From: Baffinella frigidus
Lineage: Eukaryota; Cryptophyceae; Cryptomonadales; Baffinellaceae
Assembly (NCBI GenBank): GCA_026770585.1
Contig: MU646396.1
Coordinates: 85,005-105,874 of the forward strand
Reading direction: 5' to 3'
DNA: 20,870 nucleotides
Shown: piece after piece, positions 7,701 through 14,114 of the stretch
Position numbering within the stretch: position 1 is the first letter of the stretch
Layout: each line of letters starts with the position of its first letter
Notes under the pieces: model-generated
Databases searched by the model: none
What the model saw: the letters and a program-made list of their open reading frames with translations, nothing else
What the model was told of the DNA's origin: nothing
Made by a program: the position numbers and the translations under genes

Positions 7701-9849
7701 GAGTAGCCTTTGATCGCAGCTACTGTAGGCACCTACCGGCTAGGTTTGGTGGACCGCCACGGTTGCCTTGACGCTAACCTTGACGCTAACCTTGATGCTA
7801 ACCCTCCCGTGGCGGTGCAGGCAGAGAACTGGGCCAAGTTCCGAACGGGGCTGGTCGCCTACGTCAAGGTCGCGCCCCCCCCTCTTTCCTAAACCCTACA
7901 CACTGGTCCCCACACCCCAAACACCAAACACCAAACACCAAACACCAAACACCAAATCCCAAACCCCAAACCCCAAACCCCAAACCCCAAAACCTACACC
8001 CCAACCCCCAAACCCCAAACCGTACACCCCGGCAGGTGACGGCGGGGTCGCTAGACGCGACAGGCCTGCAGGCGCCTCTTGCCAGCGAGGTCGCCCCCTT
8101 CCCCGTGCTCGCTCACATCACCATGCACCACACTGCGCAGAGCAAGCAAACACGACCTGCCCACCCCCCCCCCGTTCCTCCTCGTCATCGGCATCGTCAC
8201 ATTGTAATCCCAACCTCACCAACCTCCCGACGCGCACCGTGGGGTGTAGCTTTCACACTTTCCGGGAGTAGGGGTTCGGGCATCGGGGAGCACGGGTGGG
8301 TGGGTGGGTTCTGGCTAAGGGTGCCGGCTGAGGGTGCCGGAGCTGACCTCTCTCGGCCGAGAGAGCCTGCTCGGACACTGCCGACCAGTGGGGGCGCATA
8401 CATAGTGCCAGCCTGTGTCGGTAGTCATAACAACGTTTCCTCCATCTGGCTACCAGCGCGGTGTAGTAACGTGGGGGAGAGGCAGGCGGTGGCGGGGGTG
8501 GGCTGACAGCAACGCGACGCGGTGATGTTGTGTGTTGGAGAGGCAAGCGGCCGCACTGCTGGACGTGGGCGCAGAGAGCAGGCTCACGTCTCTGCTCACT
8601 GTCACCGTGGTGCAGCAACGTTGGCGGTGTCATGGTGACAGCATGGTGTGTTCGAGAAACAGGCGGCCGCCGTGCTGGACGTGGACGCGACAAGCAGGCT
8701 GGGCCTCATCCTCGCGCAGCGCAAGGGGCGCTATGAGGAGGCTGACGTTGTCTTCGACCCTGCTGCCTACCCCACCGAGGTCCTCTCTCTTCGAAACCCC
8801 GACACCTGGTTGATTGCATGGGGATGTAAGATACGGGATTGAGTGCGGCAGGCCCTGGGGTTAGAGCGCAACCGCCCGACCCACCCGGTCAACCCCATCC
8901 GGGAATATACGACGATCACGTTCGGCCCCGCTGCCTACCCTACCCTACCGAGGTGACCTGTCGTACTGACCACCCTACCTCGCTTCGCATGCCGCACCTG
9001 CTTGGTCTCCAGGTCCTAAGTGGGGAGTCCGTTATTGATATCACACGCGGCTCTCCTTGGAAACAGCAAGCCCCCCCCTCCTGCGCACTGCGATCTGCCG
9101 GTCTGGACCGTAGCCTAGCGGACAGACCACACGCCTAACCCTGCGAGGTGTGGTCCCAGGACGGGGTCATTGTCTTGAATCGAGGTTGCGCTGTACAGAA
9201 AAGCAAAAAGCTTTCTTTCTTATTTGCAGGTTATGAGTCCAACCCCCGAGCGTGTCTGCCGTGCGCGCGCCTGGTGTAGGGTTCGGGTTGTAGGGTGTAG
9301 GATGGCGGCGGGGAGGCTGGCAGGAACCGAAGCTCTGTTACAAGTGGCGCGGACACAGGCGTCCTGTGTCACAGCTCGAGAGGCTGTCGTCTGCCAAGCG
9401 AGGGGGGCTCAGAGAGGTTGTGCAGGAAAGTGAATCCAGGGGGGGCTGACAGAGCTCGTGGGGGGGGCTTGTGGGAAGGGGGGGCTGAGTGAGATTGTGT
9501 GGGGAGCTGACAGATGATGTGAGCTCTTGCCTCGAGGGGGAAGTATCCGAGTTTGTGCGGGAAAGTGACTTCGGGTGTGGGGAGACTGTCGGCCCGAGGC
9601 CGAGGGGGGGCTCACAGTGGTTGTGGGGAGGATCAACTGGGGTGGCTTGTGGGGGGTAGGAGGAGCGGGTCAAAGGCCTACGAGGCCTCGTAGCGAACAC
9701 TTTCGAAATTCGAACCCTAAACCCTAAATCAGGAGGAACGGGTCAAAGGGCTAGCACAGGCCTTCTTGGATCTGATCCTCGAGAACCCCCCTCCCAAGCC
9801 CAAGCTCGCCGAGGCACCCGACCCCCCAACCCTAAACCCTAAACCTTAA
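4757..9849 (+). CDS. Plastid-targeted shikimate kinase-like protein (probably inactive), eight exons
   Basis: Exons: 4757-4972, 5263-5320, 5475-5596, 6448-6549, 7821-7868, 8036-8089, 8663-8779, 9733-9849. All have GT-AG borders and matching phases (intron 2 phase 1, the others phase 0), giving 277 aa. Exon 1 encodes a signal peptide (LAWLVPLLLAAPTHA|F) and a basic transit-like region. Exon 2 (RSSIFLIGMDG) joined to exon 3 (SGKEALALGLAKKLEYKFLD) forms the P-loop GMDGSGKE. Exon 4 carries VGEEEFMAAERAVLDE and SVISTGSCAPLQ; exon 5 AENWAKFRTGLVAYVK; exon 7 LAQRKGRYEEADVVFD. The order and spacing match shikimate kinases, but key residues differ: P-loop S/T is E, the FLDTD shikimate-binding Asp is N, the FR Arg is M, TGGG is TGSC, and the LID RPLL motif is absent. 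The family phosphorylates shikimate in the plastid; this member probably does not, as for plant SKL proteins. The start has A at -3. Confidence 0.85.
4973..5262 (+). other. Intron 1 of the SK-like gene, with degenerate G-strand telomere-like sequence
   Basis: The intron begins GTAGTT and ends cctcggtccag. Most of 4975-5145 is decayed TTTAGGG-like sequence (GGTTAAGGTTTAGGG, GTTTAGAGTTTAGGGTTCC). No coding potential is seen inside. Confidence 0.55.
5602..5670 (+). repeat. Dispersed repeat A, partial copy
   Basis: This copy aligns with the 5' half of the family (CTAGCTCTGCCTCTCTCGGG, then TTCTCAAGTTCACGTGCTGG and GTGTGTCGTTCAAATGAC). It starts within five bases of the exon 3 donor (AAG|GTCTCGCTAGC) and breaks off before the TTTGGAGCGGGG block, just before the TTC microsatellite. 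Confidence 0.65.
5697..5793 (+). repeat. TTC/TTCTGC microsatellite
   Basis: About 97 bp of TTC units with interspersed TGC, in intron 3 of the SK-like gene. On the sense strand it is a long pyrimidine tract. On the other strand it produces a lysine-run ORF with no credible protein character. Confidence 0.95.
5871..5994 (+). repeat. Dispersed repeat A, copy 2 (most complete)
   Basis: The copy begins GTCTAGCGCTGCCTCACTCG, passes through CATGCTGGGTGTGCGGTAC, AAATCCGTC and TTTGGAGCGGGGAAG, and ends CCCAGATAG. Both ends have intron-like dinucleotides (GT...AG). It lies in intron 3 of the SK-like gene, about 200 bp after the partial copy. Confidence 0.8.
6287..6340 (+). pseudogene. Second copy of SK-like exon 4 (exon 4')
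   Basis: FGEEKMMAAERAVLDEV here matches VGEEEFMAAERAVLDEV of exon 4 (6448), 14 of 17 residues and about 43 of 51 bases; four of the seven changed codons are synonymous. The copy lies 160 bp upstream in intron 3. The frame continues beyond the homology (LDQVKEQGRAAALAQ) to a stop at 6422, and there is no donor at the matching position. A candidate acceptor (ctggatgaag) lies at about 6270. It is either a decayed duplicate or an alternative exon giving a truncated product. Confidence 0.7.
6596..6870 (+). repeat. Intronic CCCTAAA array
   Basis: About 270 bp of CCCTAAA units with CCCTGAA, CCCCAAA and other variants, decaying at the right end (AACCCCAAAACTTAGACC). It lies in intron 4 of the SK-like gene, starting about 50 bp after the exon 4 donor. 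Confidence 0.93.
7047..7363. mobile_element. AT-rich 317-bp foldback element
   Basis: The left end GGCGGAATCTGTGTGCGACA and the complement of the right end GGCTGGAATCTATGTGAGAC align through about 27 bp. Pairing resumes inside at AATTCAAAGT and at GAAACGTTGCGA, so the whole element can fold back. It is much more AT-rich than the flanking intron. No ORF of note, so it is a non-autonomous TIR element by structure. AATATAAAAT is tandemly repeated just outside the right end. It lies in intron 4 of the SK-like gene. Confidence 0.7.
7485..7600 (+). repeat. Dispersed repeat A, copy 3
   Basis: The copy runs from CTAGCGCTATCTCACTCGGG through CATGCTGGGTGTGCGGTAC and TTTGGAGCGGGAAAG to CCATAGACTGAGGCAGAGG. 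Compared with copy 2 it has a deletion before the terminal ATAG. GTGAGGCAGAGGTGGAA at 7652 repeats its last bases. Confidence 0.75.
7633..7647 (+). repeat. Echo of the exon 5 acceptor and start
   Basis: TGCAGGCAGAGAACT is identical to 7816-7830, the acceptor and first ten bases of exon 5 of the SK-like gene. It lies 183 bp upstream in the preceding intron, and similarity stops on both sides. Confidence 0.6.
7763..7802 (+). promoter_or_regulatory. Tandem CTAAC branch-point candidates upstream of exon 5
   Basis: A 12-bp unit (CTTGACGCTAAC) is repeated three times, so that CTAAC occurs with its last A at 7777, 7789 and 7801. These are 44, 32 and 20 bases before the exon 5 start. CTAAC fits the eukaryotic branch-point consensus, and the spacing is suitable for all three. 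A role in lariat formation is inferred. Confidence 0.5.
7908..8030 (+). repeat. Heptamer array of CCAAACA and CCCCAAA units
   Basis: The array holds about five CCAAACA units followed by CCCCAAA units, filling most of intron 5 (7869-8035). Both units have the telomere period of seven but differ in sequence from CCCTAAA. Confidence 0.88.
8090..8530 (+). other. Intron 6 of the SK-like gene, first part
   Basis: The intron begins GTCGCCCCCTTCC after exon 6. Nothing coding is evident apart from a short, weak echo of the exon 7 start (GGAGAGGCAGGCGG, about 8475) and short GGGTGCCGG and GTGGGTGG repeats near 8290-8340. Confidence 0.4.
8531..8585 (+). pseudogene. Echo of the 5' half of exon 7
   Basis: The segment aligns with 8646-8700 (about 80 per cent over 55 bp), covering the 3' intron end and the first part of exon 7. 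It reads ERQAAALLDVGAESRL against EKQAAAVLDVDATSRL. The intact exon follows 130 bp downstream. Similarity ends at the exon midpoint, so the copy lacks the LAQRKGRYEEAD motif. Confidence 0.65.
8921..8955 (+). pseudogene. Echo of the 3' end of exon 7 and its donor
   Basis: TTCGGCCCCGCTGCCTACCC, then an extra CTACC and ACCGAG|GTGACC, matches TTCGACCCTGCTGCCTACCC and ACCGAG|GTCCTC at 8755-8785. It carries a GT in the donor position and lies in intron 7, 140 bp downstream of the source. Confidence 0.6.
9405..9659 (+). repeat. Degenerate G-rich minisatellite
   Basis: The sequence repeats variants of GGGGGGCTGACAGAG, GTTGTGCGGGAAAGTGA and GGCTTGTGGGG about every 25-35 bp. It lies in intron 7 of the SK-like gene. 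Many G4-G7 runs give G-quadruplex potential on the sense strand. Confidence 0.6.
9660..9680 (+). repeat. Echo of the start of exon 8
   Basis: GAGGAGCGGGTCAAAGGCCT matches the first bases of exon 8 (9733-9753) in 19 of 21 positions. Like the real exon it is preceded by an AG (ggggtag). The similarity begins at the splice site and not in the intron. Confidence 0.65.
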
Positions 9850-10350
9850 AACCTGAACCCTAGACCCTAAAGCCTGAACCCTGAACCCTGAACCCTGAAC
9901 CCTGAAAACTGAAACCTGAACCCTGAAACCTGAACCCTCAGCCATTATCCCTGAACCCTAAACCCCACAACCTAAACCCTGTACCCTAAACCCTAAACCC
10001 TGAACCCTAAACCCTAAACCCTAAACCCTAAACCCTAAACCCTTAACTCTAAACCCTAAACCCTAAACCCTAAACCCTAAACCCTAAACCCCAAACCCTG
10101 AACCGCAAACTCTAAATCCTAAACCCTAAACCCCAAACCCTANNNNNNNNNNNNNNNNNNNNNNNNNNNNNNNNNNNNNNNNNNNNNNNNNNNNNNNNNN
10201 NNNNNNNNNNNNNNNNNNNNNNNNNNNNNNNNNNNNNNNNNNNNNNNNNNNNNNNNNNNNNNNNNNNNNNNNAACCCTAAACCCTAAACCCTAAACCCTA
10301 AACCCTAAACCCTAAACCCTAAACCCCAAACCCTCAACCCTCAACTCTAA
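9850..10350 (+). repeat. CCCTAAA array with assembly gap (10143-10272)
   Basis: About 370 bp of sequenced CCCTAAA with CCCTGAA and CCTGAAA variants, interrupted by 130 N. The array begins inside the last SK-like codons and runs to the first exon-like segment of the next gene. The true length is unknown because the gap lies within the repeat. Confidence 0.95.
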
Positions 10351-10397
10351 ATCTGACCGTGAATCTCCCCTCCGACACCTCAACACCTCTCTGTCAG

Positions 10398-13300
10398 CAC
10401 TGCGTGTGGCCACGCGTGGGGAGAGAGATCTTTATGACTACGAACCCCCCCCCTTCTCTCCGCGCTTGCTCTCGCTGGTGACCGACCGGCTCAGCGCGGC
10501 CGCGATGGGAGAGTGTGCTGGGGGTTGACAAGAACGTGGTGGGTGTTGAGGGTGTACGGTGCACGGTGCACGGTGTTGGGTGTTGGGTGTTGGGTGTTGG
10601 GTGTCGGGTGTGCGTGTAGAGGGCATCGATCAGTAAGGTGCAGGAAGAATGCAAATCGTTGGGTGCGAAGCAGCTTCAATGTCAGCAGTCGGGGTTCGGC
10701 CTCGTGTTTTCATCTCGGGCGAAAACACGATCGGGGACCCTCGCTTCACCAGACTCTGCAACACGGACCAGGGCTTGATGGCCGTGGACGCCTCGTTGCC
10801 TGCTTACAAGGGTGCCTCTCTCATTACAAACCGCCGCCCCGTAGGACCTTACAGTGGGCCTATGCCTAGGGGGGAAGCAGGTTTAGGGCCCTACGGTGGT
10901 CCTAGGGGGGGGGGGGGTCTCTCCACTGCAAAGCCACAGGGAACTTCTCGAATTCTTGGACACGACACTAAAATCATTTATAGGTTACCTTTTGACAATT
11001 TTTGGTCACGTCCTTGGGGTAGAAATTGCCTTTGGGGTAAAAACTGGCTCCAAAGTAGCGGACAGGAGAGTGTCCGCTACTTTTTGAGACTTCTCCTGTG
11101 GATTTGCAGAAGCAGGAGCGAGGTACCCCTGTAGCATACATGGCGGGCGTGCTGGCAGGCACAAAGCTCTCTCGCGCCAGGCCATCCTACCTCTCCTAGC
11201 TCCTTGCGTGACCACTCTGGGGGCTGGTAGGCGCACGTGCCAGGGGTCACGTGATCATGCACCCTAGGCGCACGTGCGCCGCAGTTGACTAATGGTGGGT
11301 TTGACTGATAATGTTGCAGTTGACTAATGGTGGGACTCACAGGCGCACGTGCAAGCACTCTCGCGGATTTTCGAGGTTCCAGAGCCAGGAGAGGAGGAGT
11401 TGCTCGCCGATCAGATGCCTGCCACCTCTGACCAGGTCCTGCTCCGCCCCTGCCCCCCTGCCCCCCCCCCTCTGACCAGGTCCTTCCTCACGTGCGTGGC
11501 CACGCGCGCGGTGGCCGCGAACACTGTTCATCATCCATCCCGAGCCGGGCCCGTCCTAGGCTCCCTCCTCACAGACCTTTACTAGAGACCTTTATTACTA
11601 CTATGCATGTGCTGCCAACACGGCCGCCGTAAGACCGAGCGAGAGAGACCTTAATTACTACCAACACGGCCGCCATGTGTTGCACCCCCACCGAGGCTGT
11701 GTCTGAGCAGGGGCGCCAAGAGAGGTCGTGTGCACTCTATACGTTTTGTGGTGTGTGCTGAGGGTGAGTGCTCTTTCTCCTTTCTCCTTTCCAGTCTGCC
11801 ACGTCAGATTGCTGGAGGGGGTAGATCGATTTCGAAACGACAAAATTGGCGTTCGGCAACGCAAACAGTGAAGACGAAAAAACCCTTATTCATTCAGATG
11901 GATTGACTATTGGCGACACCTTCCAACACTCTGGCGTGGTGAGTGGTGAGTGCGAGTGATGTTTTCTCCCGCCTCTCGACAGGTCCCGCGCGAGCAGATT
12001 CAGAGTCTCAACAAGGTCACCCCCACCAACAACCCCCCACACGAACACTGTTTCGACTCTGCAGGAAATTTGATGTGTCGAGCGGAAGAGGTGGTTGTGC
12101 AGTGGAGCCTTCTTGGGCCGGATCGTTCGGTATGTACCTATACTGACAATACAGGGGGTACGCGTGATTAAGACACACAATTTAAGGACACACGCCGGGT
12201 TTTGACGTGTGGACCTCAACATGTGCACTGGTATTTCGCCAACGATTTCCGTCGGAAACTGTTGTGCAGTACGGAATTTGCGGTCCGCACACCGACCTCC
12301 TCACACCCGCGTGTCCTTATTCGTGTGCAGTAACCCCTGTGCACGGGCCCCAGGCGAGATACTCATGTACTGGCAATACACGGGCCCCAGACAAGGGAGA
12401 CGATTGCAGGGGGGTTCTCTCGGTTGTGGATCCGCACCACCCCACAAGGGTACCTCGCTCATAAGAAACCCCCCCCCCTCTGGGACCACCATAGGGCCCT
12501 AGGCGTAGGCCTACTGTAGGGTCTTAGGGGGAGGCGCTTTCTTATGAGCCAGGTACCCCTGTACGGCAAGCATATTGCTGGGAGCCGAGGACCCCCCGAG
12601 AGATCGTGTGCGTCCTTATGTGAGCCTCGGTCGGACAGGTGATGAGCCTCGATCTCACCTTATTTGCGAGAAACCCCTGCAGTTGAGAGTTGACTGAACT
12701 GAGTTGAGATTTGACTCAAAGGTGGAGTCGACTGAAACAAGTGGTATGGCAGATGTTGAAGGACTCGCTCGACGACGAAAGTGAGAAGTAGACCAGTCTG
12801 TCCTGGCAGACGAGAAGGAGACCAGTCAAGCCTGACAGAAGACTGGTCTACTGCTAGTGGTGACGGTGTTCAAATTGGAGGATTCCATAAGGACGGTAGT
12901 TTGGTGGTTGGAGGGTCTTGTGAAGCGAGAGTTCCACAATGAAGGTATGCAGTGAACACGCTGAGCCCTCCGGATCTGGCTTTTGCTTGTGTCGATGACC
13001 GCACGCAGCGCTACTCTGCACGCGCCCCGCACACGCTAGCGCACCTACCATTCGGGTAGCCCTAAACCAACATCGTGTGTGTACTGATGACAGTGGCTCG
13101 GACATGAGAATGAGACGTCGCGGGTGTGTGTTCATGTTTTTGAATTGTCTGTTGATTATGTATTTCGAGACCGTGCTCTGACCAACAGCAAGACACCAGG
13201 CGGATCGACGCCGGTACCTGCAGCCCCTGATCAGTGCCATTATATCCCCCCCGCAGAACTTCCATAGAGTGCTGGGATTCTAACCCCCCCCCCCCCCCGC

Positions 13301-14114
13301 ACGCCATTGGCGTGCCCCCCCCCCGCGCGAGCCATTGTTCAGGGGCATTGTATCTACCGGGGTCAACGCCCTGGAGCCGAGGGCGAGATGGTCACCACTC
13401 GCCATGCACCAACACCACTCGCCATCACACGCACCCTCACCCCTCGGCCCCTCGGCGTGATCACCACTCGCCATCCATGCACCCAATGCCTCCCCAGCCG
13501 CCCACACCCCAGTCGCCCCCCCACATCCCCAGGGCGGTGTCTGCCCCACTAGCTTCCCCCCACGCCCCCCCCCATCCTCCCGCCCCGAACCCTCCCATCT
13601 CTGCCCCTGCTCCCCAGGGAGAGGCCGTCGTGCCGCCTTGTCCTAGGCCACGAAAGGGATGGTTAGGGCCGTGACGCCGACGGCAGGGATCGCGCGGCAT
13701 CGGGTCACATTTGATCCAGGCGCTTCATCGGTCAATACACATCTCCGTTTCTCTCCTGATGTGCAGTGCCACAACGTCGCAAGAGAGGTGTTGGAAGCAA
13801 GTTGCGCACGGTTGAAAACAGCGCGCGTCCATGCGCAGCCAAGAGCAAAGCTTCAGATGTGCAAATCGCCAACTATGTTGCAGTGCGAGATCAAGGTGAA
13901 AGGGAAGGTAAGGAAAAGGCAGGGAGGTTCGCAGTCACCGTAAGTGCCGCCAAAATCCGCCGCTGCCAACCGCGCCTCGTCCGTGTAGGGGTCGTTCCGG
14001 AATCCACTTCCGTTCCCCTCACGCTGCAAACAGATGACGGCGAAATGTGAGCAGAAGCTCTTTAGAAAAACGACGCCCAGCAGCTCACAAAACGTTTACA
14101 AACCAGCGCGCTGA
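10398..14114 (+). CDS. Orphan multi-exon gene, start and one middle section unresolved
   Basis: Exons with matching phases: 10398-10523 (RGERDLYDYEPPPFSPRLL), 10689-10811 (RVFISGENTIGDPRFTRLCN), 11356-11435 (SRIFEVPEPGEEELLADQ), 11825-11938 (IDFETTKLAFGNANSEDEKT), 11983-12129 (VPREQIQSLNKVTPTNN; HEHCFDSAGNLMCRAEE), then 12839-12944 (FKLEDSIRTVVWWLEGLVKR), 13767-13939 (PQRRKRGVGSKLR; SDVQIANYVAVRDQGER) and 13989-14114 (EQKLFRKTTPSSSQNVYKPA, TGA). Donors include GTGAGT, GTATGT, GTATGC and GTAAGT. A further exon may lie within 12130-12838 (12722-12780 is a candidate, VVWQMLKDSLDDE). The start is unknown: it may lie in the gap, or at the ATG at 10649. No domain, signal peptide or clear membrane segment is recognised; the C-terminal part is basic. 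Phase agreement is the main evidence. Confidence 0.55.
10541..10617 (+). repeat. GGGTGTT heptamer minisatellite
   Basis: Preceded by two GTGCACG units, GGGTGTT repeats about five times and decays to GGGTGTC/GGGTGTG. It fills the intron between 10524 and 10688. The period of seven and the GGGT core relate it to the other heptamer arrays. Confidence 0.85.
10806..11132. mobile_element. MITE family B, copy 3, interrupted
   Basis: The left end ACAAGGGTGCCTCTCTCATT and the right end GAGCGAGGTACCCCTGT correspond to the family ends, with the CCGTAGGACC/GGTCCTAGGGG inner arms also present. A second foldback (10926-11109) sits inside. The last bases before the family's GT-containing end are also the last codons of the exon ending at 10811. 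Confidence 0.7.
10926..11109. mobile_element. 184-bp foldback nested in MITE B copy 3
   Basis: CTGCAAAGCCACAGG at the left pairs with the complement of CCTGTGGATTTGCAG at the right. At its right-hand third is a perfect 13-bp stem with a 6-base loop (AAAGTAGCGGACA, loop GGAGAG, 11052-11083). There is no ORF. The unit looks like a separate non-autonomous element that landed in the MITE. Confidence 0.6.
11231..11352 (+). repeat. Repeated AG|GCGCACGTGC and a 19-bp direct repeat
   Basis: GCGCACGTGC occurs at 11231, 11268 and 11343, each time directly after AG; the last copy abuts the exon at 11356. GCAGTTGACTAATGGTGGG occurs identically at 11281-11299 and 11316-11334. The CACGTG core is an E-box/G-box palindrome, but the arrangement fits copies of an exon start better than a promoter, as it lies in an intron. 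Confidence 0.7.
11469..11484 (+). repeat. Echo of an exon end and donor
   Basis: CCTCTGACCAGGTCCT is identical to 11425-11440, which spans the donor of the exon ending at 11435 (GACCAG|GTCCTG). The copy lies 44 bp downstream in the following intron, separated by a C-rich tract. Confidence 0.65.
11584..11744 (+). repeat. Dispersed repeat C, tandem copy
   Basis: AGAGACCTTTATTACTAC followed by CCAACACGGCCGCC occurs at 11584 and again at 11645. The second copy continues through CCCCCACCGAGGCTGTGTCTG and AGCAGGGGCGCCAAGAGAGG to GTGTGCACT. A related copy lies at 17247-17349, and a short piece at about 12598-12618. It lies in an intron of the orphan gene. Confidence 0.65.
12130..12838 (+). other. 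Unresolved stretch with possible missing exon(s)
   Basis: Between the donor at 12130 (GTATGT) and the acceptor at 12838 (agcctgacag) two frames are open across 12187-12443, one of them Cys-rich, but no acceptor with the right phase is clear. It also contains MITE B copy 2 and a candidate exon at 12722-12780. ACGGGCCCCAG is repeated at about 12343 and 12379. Confidence 0.35.
12444..12562. mobile_element. MITE family B, copy 2 (complete)
   Basis: The ends are ACAAGGGTACCTCGCTCATA and its complement TATGAGCCAGGTACCCCTGT-like, 119 bp apart, the same length as copy 1. The interior TAGGGCCCTAGGCGTAGGCC is self-complementary and appears inverted relative to copy 1. It is non-coding. Confidence 0.8.
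12787..12852. repeat. Inverted repeat around an exon acceptor
   Basis: AGTAGACCAGTCT (12787-12799) is perfectly complementary to AGACTGGTCTACT (12840-12852). The right arm overlaps the first bases of the exon at 12839, and a third GACCAGTC lies between the arms (about 12820). The acceptor at 12838 would lie in the stem loop base of such a hairpin. Confidence 0.65.
12945..13766 (+). other. Long intron with homopolymers and a CACCACTCGCCAT repeat
   Basis: The intron runs from GTATGC to ttctctcctgatgtgcag. It contains poly-C tracts at about 13284 and 13316, three copies of CACCACTCGCCAT (13393, 13413, 13462) and a C-rich region to about 13620. No exon with compatible phase is seen. Confidence 0.45.

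Noticed and set aside
3671-10350. CRISPR-like regular repeats
   Set aside because: The units are seven-base tandem arrays without spacers, in eukaryotic introns.
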